The notes under the pieces are model-generated. The model searched no databases. It had not been told where the DNA came from and worked only from the letters and a program-made list of their open reading frames with translations. A stretch of DNA of 64,000 nt from Lactarius indigo. Its lineage: Eukaryota; Basidiomycota; Agaricomycetes; Russulales; Russulaceae. Location of the stretch: assembly GCA_025766275.1 (NCBI GenBank), contig JAFKAC010000005.1, forward strand, positions 1,054,001 through 1,118,000. The letters run 5' to 3'. The position numbers and the translations under genes are program-made. Shown here one piece after another: positions 52,861 to 63,230 of this stretch (within the stretch, counting starts at the first letter, position 1; the number at the start of each line of letters is the position of its first letter).

Positions 52861-54900
52861 GGTGACAAGGAACGCGAAGGTACGTATGTTGCCTGCACCT
52901 GTGGACTCCTTATTCCCGGTGTCGGCGTGATGTTGACAGACACATGCACTTCTGGTGGTGCATGTGTGACTCAAGGCTTCTTGGTTGGTGGGTGGTCAAA
53001 CGTCTTCATGTTCGGCCGAGTAAATTTAGTCACCTTCTTGAGCGACTGAAAGTCAGTGAGTCTTTTGTTGCCCTCACTCAGAGATATGTTGCTTACAATG
53101 TGCTTCACCCACAGGCTGATTTCTGTGGGCGTCAACTCTTTGTGTCCCCCTCTTTCATTCTCTCCTGACTGCTCGACCACACAATATGCTTTCTTTCCCG
53201 GCTTGGAGTGTGCCTCACATAGGAGGTGTTGTTGCAACTCCAGGAGGTGGTCTAAGGTATCCGGAGTGGCTTCTGGGGGAATGTCGTCTTCGCAACGACA
53301 TTTCTCCTTCCCCCTCTTGGTGCCATGCACCTTCGATGTTAAAGACGGTTGCTGGAGGTATGCAAGGTCAGTTTATCAATTGTGTTATAGTGACATGTGA
53401 TTTCTGACCATATTTTTTATTTCCATCAACACTGCGCGCGTCCACACAGACTGCACCTTGCCCAGCAGCTGGGCGATTGCATCATTCCAGTCATACTCGG
53501 ATGCAAGGTACGACATCGTGCCTGTGTCCCCACTGATCCAGTACCCAACACACACTTCACTGCGCGGCCTCTCAAAGTGCCGGTGCACTTCATCAAGGAG
53601 CTCATACCATTTCATGCCAGTGTGTGCATTGAAGGTATGCTTGATATTGTCATCGATCACCTCGACGCGGAATTCCCAGACTTTGATGTGATCAGCAACT
53701 TCTTGGCATACTGGTAAGTGATACTCACCTCCATCACTGATCTCTTTATTGGGGTAGGACTTTCCTAGCCAGGTAACTGCAGTCGATGACGGAGCAGCAC
53801 TGTTGGCATTCACACCCCCACCATTCCCGCGCCCAAGAGTGGCCTCATCCTCTGGCCTGTTGGCACGTGTGTCATGTGTGAGTGAACTTTCCTCACTAGT
53901 TGCGGTGTGCTGAGCAGCTGACTGATCCGTCAGGAAAGGTGCCAGTAGAGGAGCCATAGGATATTGCGCATAACCCCATGGCGGAAGCGGTGCAGCACTT
54001 ATCCCTGCACCATAGGAATGGTGGTACAGGACTGGCGGGTATGCTGGTGGGTAGAACGTCGCACCGTAAGAATGTGCGTATGTCAGTGGGGCATTCGCAG
54101 CCAGACCAGCCAACATATGCTGACTATCAGTTGGAATAGGAAGGCCTGCCACTGAGGGCGGCAGATGCAGAGGCAGGTGAGGGACATCAAGAGGTGGTGG
54201 TGACATCGGCGGCAGCAAGTCTGGAGCAGATGGCGGCGGCGATTCTGGAGCGGATGGCTGTGACAGGCATAGGGTAACCTTGCGCACACGAGATTGTGGC
54301 TGTCCAGCAGACGAGCTATCTTGGGCATGTGCACTCTTGCGATGACGTTGAGTAGGAGACATGTCCAGGTATGTCTATGATCCTTTCTGTAAGATCCTTC
54401 TGGTATCAAAGTCGTCTTCTCTTATACTTCCTATTTCAGGGTTCGCTCTTCCGCATTCGCGTTGAACTTTTCCCCCCGTTGCTACCTACTGGTCCCCTGT
54501 TTCGACCCTCAAACACTACGGCTACAAGTCAATTCTATCTACGAAGGCAGCTGTTGACAACGAGCGTTGTGCTGGTAGCCCTTTTTCCAAAGGGCAGTTG
54601 AGTCGAGCTTCATACCGTGCACATGAACCATTATGCCAATATTTGTCTTGACGATGAGACGTGTAACAGCTACATTTTATATGAATATTGATCCTATTTC
54701 ATTGGGCCCTTCCCCACGTAGAATGGGGTGGTCCTCGCCTAGTGCCCATAGCACTTCAACTTGAAAACAACTTCATGAAAACAATAAGTGTATTATATAA
54801 TTTCATTTTTTAATTAATATAATTAGTGTTTGTGAGAAGATTACTCGGCATGGTTGCCGAAACACTCATTCAAACCCCGTTGTGTGTGAAAAATCGTTGT

Positions 54901-54928
54901 AAGGTATCTATCGTTATGAAAACCACTG
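54901..54928 (-). repeat. Right terminal inverted repeat of the Tc1-like element
   Basis: AAGGTATCTATCGTTATGAA...CCACTG followed by TA (54929-54930), the inverse of 25412-25439 with one mismatch. Confidence 0.92.
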
Positions 54929-55628
54929 TAGGCTCGTCTTGATGCTTTGTGGCGTTGGCGTGGAATGGTGTGATCTAGGGCCGATCGAGTGTAGATGACA
55001 GGACGCGAGTGATGAGTAAATCAGCTCAAGGGGAAGATGATAAAGCTGGAGGAGACCGGGATGTAGCGAAGAAAATCGAGACGAGACAGAGACCATGACA
55101 CCACTTCCCGACGATGATGGCAAGGAAGGACGACTTCTGAAGGAACGTGTTACTGACCATTACAAGGGAAAACAGGGGACTTCGATGCGCATTCAGGTCC
55201 TTCCTGAATCCACCAGAAGTGTCTGATAGTGGGGATCAGGGTGTAGTGAGATGCGAGTGGGCACGCGGTCCTTTGTCTTGAGGTCGGCTACGAGGCATGA
55301 GACCGCCATGAGGTGTTGGTGCTGGAGCTGAAGATGAAAGTAATAATGGACGAACGGTCTACGGGTATGTGCCTGAATGCCGACTGTTATATATGTACCA
55401 GTCCATACTGTATCAGTAGAACCTCTCCCCCTCGCCCATTCGCCCTGAAAAACTGAAAGCTTTGCTCACTTACTCTGTTCCGTTCTTCCACCAACTTTCC
55501 TGCGCATCCATAGTCGCTCACGAGTTCATTCACCCCACTCACTACAGTTTGCCTACCCGTCGCCCTCGTGACGCCTGCTCTCCAGTTCAGCCCCTATCAC
55601 TTTCTCCTTCGTTCCCACTCCCCTACTT
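54929..55628. other. Spacer between the Tc1-like block and the orphan gag
   Basis: No coding signal. A C/T-rich stretch at 55420-55625 could be promoter or leader sequence of the following gag remnant; no LTR boundary was recognised. Confidence 0.4.
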
Positions 55629-56864
55629 GTGTCCATCATGCCCTTGCAATCGGTCCCTGGACAAGCCACCAGGCTGGCTAAAGCCCCATACTTCTCTGGT
55701 CGATGTAACGACACTATTGTCTATTTCCCGTTTAAATATGACACTCTTACTACTGAACACGGACTCGGCGATAGTCAGAAGGTGGAAACCATCGTGCATT
55801 ATATCGCGCCCCACATGCGCGAACTTTGGAACTCTTGATGGCTGTGGTACTGACGATTGGGCAACCTTCAAATCGAACTTGGAAAGCCTGTACCCAGATT
55901 TATCGGCGGCCAATTACACCAAAAGAGCCCTGCAAGAGTTCGTGGACATCTCCTCCAAGACTCGCATGCGAGACGAAGACGACGTTATGATTTACTACCG
56001 TCCTTTCCTCACTCACAGTAATCCCCTCTCTAATAAACAACGAATCTCGGACGAAGAACGAAGCCTTGAGTTTTTCCGAGGTTTCCACTCAGACGACCGC
56101 GAACTTATGTTTCGTCTATCTGCTATGAAACCCGACCACCTCGTAGGGTTACCATATGATCTTGAAGATGTTCTTGCTACAGCTCGAAGACAATTTTCTG
56201 GCGTACAATTATCCGACTTTCCCTCACGCGAGTTTCGCCATGGCCCCATTAACCTCAGAGAGTCATATCATGCGGACCCCGATCAATATCAATGGATGCG
56301 ACGACTATCTGGACGCGAAGATCGCGACCCGCGACTTCGGCAAGAGTGCATGTCCCAGTACAGCCGCGACTCAACGGATGACTGCGATTCTTGGAGCGAC
56401 GATAGTCCTAGCGTGAACGCGACTCGCCACGTGATCGTGACTTCCAAGACAGTCCGCTACGAGATAAGGACCATCCTCACGGATGACGGCCCAGGTTACA
56501 AGTATCCTCCACCGCGAAGTACTAAGCCCCCCCTCCAGCCAGCACCAAACCCGCTACCACCGCATACCAACCTCAGACCCAGTCTACCGCCTCTCTCATA
56601 ACGCAGCCAGATGACGCGCCGTCCTATTTCCGCCCAATGCTACGGACCTGCGGCTGTATTTTCTGCGCCGACCCTAGTCATTACGTCCGCCAGTGCCCGA
56701 TCGCAAAAGATTATGTCTACATCGGCCGCACAGTTATTCAAAACGACCGACTTTGCCTCCCAAACAGGCAGCCAAATCCCAACGACGGCTATGACCTAAA
56801 GCCAGCCGTTGACAAGTGGCTCGCGGCCAACTCTGTGCATTCCGCTCTCCGGCCCACACTTTGA
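55629..56864 (+). pseudogene. Orphan retrotransposon gag-like gene, frameshifted
   Basis: Three overlapping frames encode consecutive parts of a gag-like protein. The first is MPLQSVPGQATRLAKAPYFS to HYIAPHMRELWNS (stop near 55838). The second runs from LDGCGTDDWATFKSNLESLY through EFVDISSKTRMRDEDDVMIY, LEFFRGFHSDDRELMFRL and VGLPYDLEDVLATARRQFS. The third runs from about 56560 with AYQPQTQSTASLITQPDDAP and a CCHC knuckle CIFCADPSHYVRQC, ending at 56864. Two single-base shifts would be needed to join them. No protease, RT or integrase follows, and no LTRs are seen. It could be a decayed element or a once-domesticated gag. Confidence 0.65.
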
Positions 56865-57600
56865 GCATCAAGAATCTTGTTCGAGAACGGTCAGATCTTT
56901 CGAACTCGCAGTCACGACGCGCCATGCGCACACGGCGCCACCTCCACCTTCCCCTCGACCTTCCGGTGTCTTGCCTGTTTCACGCTAACTAACCTAATAC
57001 TTCTCTGTTTCAAACCAACCAATCTGACATCTCGCTTCCCATAGACATCGAGAACTTGATCCCGCTAAGTACTCTCTCCTCTACAACAATCACTATCCTG
57101 CTATTTTTCTGACCATGTATATGACGCTTTGGCCGTAATACGGGGCGTGTATCTGTGTGTGTCTCTCTTTCATTCGCTCGTGCGATCTAAGCCAAGTTCT
57201 TGTTCAGTGTCTTCCTGTCTGCGTGAAGTCTTTGAGTTGCCTCCCACCGTCTTTTGACTTGTCCTACCTCCGACCCCGTCCGCCTTCGTCCTATCTCTCA
57301 CGCATGTTCTCGGGACGACTTATATACTCGCAAAATCTGTCTACCACTCCGCGCTGGTCTCCCCCTCATGTGTTGATGATGCTACCAGCACCAAAGCAAG
57401 TCAGTCACCCGAACCACGTGCCTCTCTCCCATGGTAGGAAACCTCAAAAACGTGGAAGGTGGTGGGGCCCGAACGCAACCTGAACGTGTCAAGGGTTTGA
57501 ATAATACGTAAGTGCAAGCGCACGAAAGTGCGTCTGGCTTGTGCAGCTCATGCATGTGCCGACGATAGCGTCTTCACCAGCGTTGACAAAGAGAAACAGA
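56865..57600. other. Intergenic stretch
   Basis: C/T-rich with no recognisable protein or repeat. 57540-57650 may hold an upstream exon of the following ABM-like remnant (KQSCRAVIV). Confidence 0.35.
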
Positions 57601-57659
57601 GCTGCCGCGCCGTCATAGTTTTGCCGCCACCATTGTTTCGTCGACTCCGACGATACCTT

Positions 57660-58268
57660 TTCTCTCCGACAGGCTGGGACTCACTCTAGGACCACCTGAA
57701 CCCCTTCGGTGATAAGGAGCGCCAGGTTCCCGTGATCAAGCAGTTCGCCGACGGCATGGGGGACGGCGACTCAGGAGGACCGATCATGGAAAACTCTATC
57801 TGTGAACACCGCGCTCCGGAGCCACGAGGCCCCGTGACGGAAGTGACTCGGATCACTTTTTTTTTCCGGTTCCATATACGTGCACCATCTACACTGAGTA
57901 CTTGGATCACGTTTGACGATAGAGCGTCGCTCGAAAAAGCTAAGCCTGTGGTGGGCAAATACGTCGCATACGCGATCAGGGAAACCCCGCTATTGCGCAC
58001 GCGTTCGGCCAGAACTGTCGACCTAGAGAAGGTTGAGGAGACGAAAATCACCGTCATCGGTTGGAAAACCGCCGAGGTAAATTGGGCACTCTCAGATAGA
58101 TCTCAGGACCTGCTGCTTATGGGGCTTATGGAGCCGGAATTCCAGGACCAGGAGACGACCAGGAACTCCGACGAAGTGAAAGAAATCATCAAGGAGATGG
58201 GCCAGGTCGGAGAATTCGACTCAGAGCGCACCATGTCTCTTGACTTCACGCTTGAAGAGGCTGCTTAA
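57660..58268 (+). pseudogene. ABM/Dabb-like protein paralogue, probably broken
   Basis: After a possible acceptor near 57673 the frame reads GWDSL-stop-DHLNPFGDKER, with TAG at about 57688 where a Glu (WDSLEDH) is expected. It continues VIKQFADGMGDG, GPVTEVTRITF, LEKVEETKITVIGWKTAEVNWALSD and ends at 58268. The order (W..ExH, then PVTE, then VIGWKTAEV) parallels the gene at 6263-6999, so the two are paralogues. Upstream exons are unclear. Function is unknown. Confidence 0.45.
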
Positions 58269-58624
58269 TCCCGATGTACCTATCGACTTATTTTGGAACC
58301 TCAGAATGACGGATAGGCATCGGTATGATCACGCTTCTTGAATAAACTTATACCCGGGAAAAAGTAAGAGACATCAAAAGTACACCACTGAGAACCTGCA
58401 GAGGACACCTAAATACTAGTTCTATTAAGTACCTACGATCACAGCTGTAGGAGTTACGTAAAAGTAATAAGGACTATCGTGGTTACGGAGTAGTGAGGAT
58501 GCTATCAGTCTGTCCACTTCGGTATAAGAATGGGACGGAATCGTAGAAAAGAGTATACGTGATCTGACTGAAAGGTGGTGTATGAGAACCATAGCCATAG
58601 CTGGCTATCAACGCCGTGGCGATG
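58269..58624. other. Spacer between convergent genes
   Basis: About 350 bases between the stops of the ABM-like remnant and hydrolase copy 1. Nothing recognised. Confidence 0.4.
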
Positions 58625-59765
58625 TCACAGCGTCTTCTTGAACCAAGCAACGGCCTGCTCAAGACCTCCCTCGTACCCGGCCTTAACTTCAGGAACTTGC
58701 AGATTTGGTCGTACGGCGAAACCATGAGCGGTCCCTGTGCACAGACGAACTGAATGAGGTGAACCCTGGTGTGCTAGAACGAAAGACTTGCCGTTCCAAA
58801 TCTTAAACTCGTAGTCAACGGGATCGGGTTTTTCCTCCTGTTCTTTAAAAATAGATTGTGCGGTCTTGACATCCTTATCCTTGAAGCTCATGTCCTCTGC
58901 AGTTGTCAGCGTACGATAAGACATGGAGTTCGTTTAGTATTACCTTCAGCCAGCAGCCAAGACGTGGGAACCTGAGGTAATAAGACAGTAAGTAAAACCT
59001 GTTAAGTTAAAATGGCAGTTACCTTGATGTCCCGGATCTCAGCCGGCGACAAACTGGCAGGGTGCGCGATCACGATGGTGTTCACCGAGTCGGTTGAACC
59101 CAGACGAGCAGCCATGGCACCGCCAAAGCAATACCTGGTCCAATTCGAGGTCTCAGTAGGAAGATTTCCTGGTCCCACATTGGGAAACACTCACCCAACA
59201 GCACCAATCTTCTCATAACCCTTTTCGGATTTAATTTTCTTGATGAACTGTGTAATCAAGGCACGTTGATGGGGTGTGGGACACTTTCCGGGTTAAAGAA
59301 CGTACCGCATGGACTCGAAGGTCAACAACAGATGGGCGGTTGGCGATCATCCTCGGCACGGCCGCAAGGACCTTGAAAACGACGACACCTAGACTGGTCC
59401 ATGTCATTTTGACGCCAGCACGATCGGGAAGATTGGGCTCCAGATCAGTCACACGGAACGTTGGCTTGCCTGACTCGGAGGGGCGAGGAGATGAGCATCA
59501 GTTGCAAGAAGCACGACGTATGTGAACGCAACCCACCGTCGAAGAAATCAGGAATCCAGACGTCCACACCTACGCGTTCAGCAAGATGGTCTGCAACGAT
59601 CCTCGGATTCGGCAAGGCAAGACCAAATACATCAGTGAGCAGAACAATTGCCCTGGTCGACTGAGTGGAGTCACCCCGCGCTGGGGTAAAGTAGTCTGGA
59701 CCAACCATGGAGCCCTTTGGCTCACCCGGGAGGACAAAACCTTTGTAGCAATCTGGGCAACTCAT
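58625..59765 (-). CDS. Dienelactone hydrolase family protein, copy 1
   Basis: Members hydrolyse dienelactones or related esters with a Cys-Asp-His triad in an alpha/beta-hydrolase fold; the natural substrate here is unknown. ATG 59765 gives MSCPDCYKGFVLPGEPKGSM. Exons chain as AIVLLTDVFGLALPNPRIVAD, GKPTFRVTDLEPNLPDRAGV, RPSVVDLRVHA, FIKKIKSEKGYEKIGAVG, YCFGGAMAARLG (nucleophile Cys), VPTSWLLAE, EDMSFKDKDVKTAQSIFKEQ and GTAHGFAVRPN (catalytic His), ending AVAWFKKTL at 58625. Intron 1 is 59470-59536. The last intron (58735-58791, 57 bp) fits a GC-AG intron with donor GCAAGT. It is a multiple of three and stop-free, so retention would insert 19 residues just before the catalytic His motif. No lesion was found. 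Confidence 0.85.
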
Positions 59766-61739
59766 GTCTGGGGCACTTCAAGGAGAGGTTCGTCCTCGTG
59801 GTCCCCAGGAAGGTATATAAAGGGTCAAGGAGAAGCGCCGTTGGCTGCTGTGCCGTATGGCTTCGTCACTGGTCACCGGCAATAGGCAATATCTGATCCG
59901 GACTCGGAGGACGCGGAGGCAGCTGAGTCACACTGGACCCGCACCCTTGAGGGCTTGTCTGAAACAGAGGATATATCCGAGGGGGAGATCTCATAGTGAA
60001 GAATCAGACGATATTGAGACGTGAAAGCAATCCAACATAGAAAATCCAAAACCGATCTCTTTGCTCAAATTACCTGCCAGTCATCAGTAAAACTGCGGTA
60101 TTTACTAAAATGTCAAACCACTTACATTGGACGCAAGGAAGCCAGGGACCGGTGATGAAAGATCTAACATGCTGTCGTTGTCATTGCCTAGGCCTGAAAC
60201 TGTCCAGCGCAGAGAGTGAACGCCCTAGTTCAAGTGCTCGCACTAAGCTTCCGTGATACTGCCCCCAGCAGGCGTCGATGATCTCTGGGAGAGGGAAGCA
60301 GAAAATATGGATTTTAACAAGATGAGCGACATCACTCACTGAAGGACACCCCAACCAGGGAGAGGAAGGCGGCGGCGCGGGTGAGTAGGCAGTGGCAACT
60401 CTGGTGACGGTGTGTCAGGAGAGGTAGGGGTGATGGCTGTACCTACCTCTCATTTGCGACAGCGAGGGTGGGCAGGAAGACGGGGGGGTGGTGGGGAGAC
60501 AGTGGTAAGGCGAGGAGGTGGCGGCACAGGCAAGGAGGTGATGGTGCGGGAGGGGATATGGGGGGAGGACAAGGAAAACAGTGGCGAGGGATGCCCCTCA
60601 CGCAATTGCCAAGCAAGGAATGATGGGGAGCAGCTCAGTTTTGAATCTGTGGAAAAAGAGAGGGCTACGGCTGCGAAAGTGGGGGCCATACCTTGTATTG
60701 CGCTGATGACGCCGAATGCCTCCACTCTTGTCATGCTTTCTATGCCAGTGCTCAACCGGCATTGCAAAGTCATTGTCAGTATTGGCACTCTCTTCTCCTA
60801 TGAGAGATAATAGAAACGAATGACGCAGGCCCACAAAATCACTACATCCTCGGGGTCCGGAGGAGTTAGGATAGTTTCTTGAAACTAGGGATACTGGCAG
60901 CAGGTGAGATCAGAATGGGCACTATGGGGAGGGCGCCGAAGACAAGGTCCTTGTCCTTCTTTGTTGCTATTGTGGCCGTTTTTCTTTGAGCAGACGAGTG
61001 TGAAATTGGCAAATAACTCAAACGTGTGGAGGTACTCTTCTGGGATCTTGGAAAGTAGCAACTCGACCACGTGTTGAGCACCAATGACGAGAGATTAATG
61101 ACAAGAGCTGATAATATGATGGACGGACGACGAGAAGTTGGCAATAGAAAGAGACTCGTATAGAGAGAAGTCGGATGTAACAACCAGATCTCGTCACTGT
61201 TTTTTTGTAAAGCTCGGGAGACTGCAGTACTGACCCAGTAGCAGCAACGTCCATCTGCAGTCCATGCCGCACGAACACTGTACGTTCTGAGTGATACCCA
61301 CTTCAGGCTTTGATTTTCAAGCCAAAACCTAACGAAATCTCAATATGCAGCAGCATCTCGTGTTCCATCATAATTACGGTAATCCCCAGCCTGTGCGACA
61401 CACATACACACACCTTTCCAGTTTGTCTCCCCGTTCACTCTCGACCCGCACGTCCTCGCCCTCGAGCCCAACCGTCGCGCTACGCTTGCTGCGCATGCGG
61501 CCTGGCGCGAGGTGCCTTGCCCCGGGTTCGGACCGCCCGTGTCCGTGTCCCGGCCGGAGAGGAGTCACGGCGTCTTTCGTCTTTCGGTGGGATGGATGTT
61601 TCGTCAGTCGCTAACACACAACAGGTTCCATCCGATTTCTAAACCGCACGGCTGTTGCTTATTCCGAGGCTCGTATGTTGTGTTAATCTCGTAGCGGTGT
61701 TTGTAGTCAAGTCAATCCACAAAATGATCAGAATACAAA
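59766..61739. other. Intergenic stretch between the two hydrolase genes
   Basis: Open frames at 60412-60810 (plus) and 60450-60788 (minus) mirror each other over G-rich/C-rich low-complexity sequence and are not called. C/T-rich runs occur near 61370-61470. No transposon ends were recognised. Confidence 0.4.
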
Positions 61740-61880
61740 TATTTGGGTAGCGCCGCGAAGGCCTCCTCGTGCCCCTCCTCCTTGCACAGGAATTCAAAGT
61801 CGAAGGGTGACGTGAGCGGCACTACTTGGCCCTTGCGCGCGTCGTCGACGTCGTCACGACCCGCGGTCTTGTTGAGGTGA
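61740..61880 (-). pseudogene. Fragment of the p34-like adaptin-binding protein gene
   Basis: Plus-strand sequence (GCGCCGCGAAGGCCTCCTCG, TCAAAGTCGAAGGG, TTGGCCCTTGCGCGCGT, GTCGTCACG) parallels 23893-24005 of the p34-like gene in order and spacing, with a ~12-15-bp insertion. The minus-strand peptide GRDDVDDARKGQ..FDFEF matches GRDDGGHARKGQ..FDFDV there. Only this piece of the acidic linker is present, so it is a non-functional fragment. Confidence 0.6.
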
Positions 61881-62084
61881 TGAGCGCGCTGGCCGACCAT
61901 ACACTGAAATCGTGGTTGGCAAGAAGGGGCGAGTCCGGCCCCCTTTGATGGGAGGACGCTATCGCCTTGTCTACTTCGGTATATTACAAGAACAGGATGG
62001 AGTTGTATAAAAGAGCATATGTGATCCGAAAGGTGCTGGAAGAGAGAATCACGGGTATAGTTGGCTGTCGACGCTGTGGCGATG

Positions 62085-63230
62085 TCACAGAGTCTTCTTG
62101 AACCAAGCAACGGTCTGCTCAAGACCTCCCTCGTACCCGGCCTTAACTTCGGGCACTTGCAGATTTGGCCGCACGGCGAAACCATGAGCGGTCCCTGTGC
62201 ACAGACGAACTGAATGAGGTGAACCCTGGTGTGCTAGGAAGGAGGACTTGCCGTTCCAAATCTTAAACTCGTAGTCAACGGGATCGGGTTTTTTCTCCTG
62301 TTCTTTAAAAATAGATTGTGCGGTCTTGACATCCTTATCCTTGAAGCTGAAGTCCTCTGCTTTGGTCAGCGCCAACCGAGGTACGACGTTCTTTGAGCAT
62401 TACCTTCAGCCAGTAACCAAGACGCAGGAACCTGAAGTAGTAAGGTAGCAGGTAAAACCTCTAAAACGGAACACTGTTGAGTTAAAAAAACAGTTACCTT
62501 GATGGCTCGGACCTGAGCAGGCTTCAAACTGGCAGGGTGCGCGATCACGATTGTATTCACCGAGTCGGTTGAACCCAGACGAACAGCCATTGCACCACCA
62601 AAGCAATACCTGGTGCAATTCATGCGTCAGTAGGCAGATCTCTTGGTCCCGCATTTGCGAACACTCACCCAACAACGCCAATCCTCTCATAACCCTTTTC
62701 GGATCTAACTTTCTTAATGAACTGGGTAATCAAGGTACATGTATGGGCGTAGGACGATTTCCGGGTTAGGGAACGCACCGCGTGGACTCTGGGGTCAACA
62801 ACAGATGGGCGATTGCCGATAAGTCTGGGAAGGGCTAAAAGGACCTTGAAGCCGAGGACACCCATGTCGGTCCATTTCATCTTAACACCTGCACGATCGG
62901 GCGAACGAGGCTCCAGATCCTTCACTTTGAATGGTGGCTTGCCTGAAGGACAAGGAGACACGCATTAGTCGCAAGAAGCGTGGCATGCAAACACAACCCA
63001 CCATTGAAGAAATCAGGAATCCAGACATCCACACTGACGTGTTCGGCGAGGTGGTCTGCGACGATCCTCGGATTCGACAAAGCAAGACCAAAAATGTCAG
63101 TGAGTAGAACAATTGCCTTAGTCGGTTGAGGGGAGTCACCCCTTGCCGGGGTTAAGTAGTCGGATCCAACCATAGAGCCCTTTGGCTCACCCGGGAGGAC
63201 GAAACCTTTGTAGCAATCTGGGCAACTCAT
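62085..63230 (-). CDS. Dienelactone hydrolase family protein, copy 2
   Basis: A paralogue of 58625-59765 with the same exon-intron layout. Segments: MSCPDCYKGFVLPGEPKGSM (63230), AIVLLTDIFGLALSNPRIVA, GKPPFKVKDLEPRSPDRAGV, FIKKVRSEKGYERIGVVG, YCFGGAMAVRLG (nucleophile Cys), VPASWLLAE, EDFSFKDKDVKTAQSIFKEQ, GTAHGFAVRPN (catalytic His) and TVAWFKKTL (stop 62085). The last intron (62195-62251) again has donor GCAAGT and length 57. Third exons and introns are close to copy 1 at DNA level, so the duplication is fairly recent. No stop or shift was seen in the chained exons. Confidence 0.85.

Larger units (their letters stand above)
51333..54362 (-). pseudogene. Second gene of the Tc1-like element, function unknown, disrupted
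   Basis: Starts at ATG 54362 (MSPTQRHRKSAHAQD) and converges on the transposase. Residues ~1-190 are Pro/Ser/Ala/Tyr-rich. A compact segment follows (VEVIDDNIKHTFNAHTGMKW, FERPRSEVCVGYWISGDTG), then after an intron a charged block (HLLELQQHLLCEAHSK, ELTPTEISLWVKHIVSNISL). A stretch of 7-residue repeats (VPGPIVP-type) and a C-terminal block (GIEDVVDLYSLPTELLAMFG, ARRLQEFCHNRLLVPL) end at 51333. I recognise no enzyme motif. Similar Pro-rich proteins with such a C-terminal helical block are, to my memory, frequent in Agaricomycete genomes. Two lesions are present: TGA at 52971-52973 in frame, and the solo LTR at 51874-52651, whose removal with one GCCCC copy restores the frame (AQG-PVAPVP). Confidence 0.6.
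25412..54928 (+). mobile_element. Tc1/mariner-like DNA transposon hosting nested retrotransposons
   Basis: The left end CAGCGGTTTTCATAACGATA... (25412-25439) matches the reverse complement of 54901-54928 with one mismatch in 28. Both ends are flanked by TA (25410-25411 and 54929-54930). Inside are a DD34E transposase (plus) and a second gene (minus) that converge. Subtracting element A with one TSD (24381 bp) and the solo LTR with one TSD (783 bp) leaves ~4353 bp, large for a Tc1/mariner element. The MITE at 20265-20552 shares subterminal sequence with both ends, which supports both ends belonging to one family. The transposase carries a stop and an insertion, so the element is not autonomous now. 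Confidence 0.88.

Noticed and set aside
52669..53049. Gly/Met-rich plus-strand frame
   Set aside because: Antisense of the 21-bp minisatellite in the unknown gene.
60412..60810. 132-codon plus-strand frame and its minus-strand mirror
   Set aside because: Low-complexity G-rich sequence is open on both strands; no motif and no splice context.
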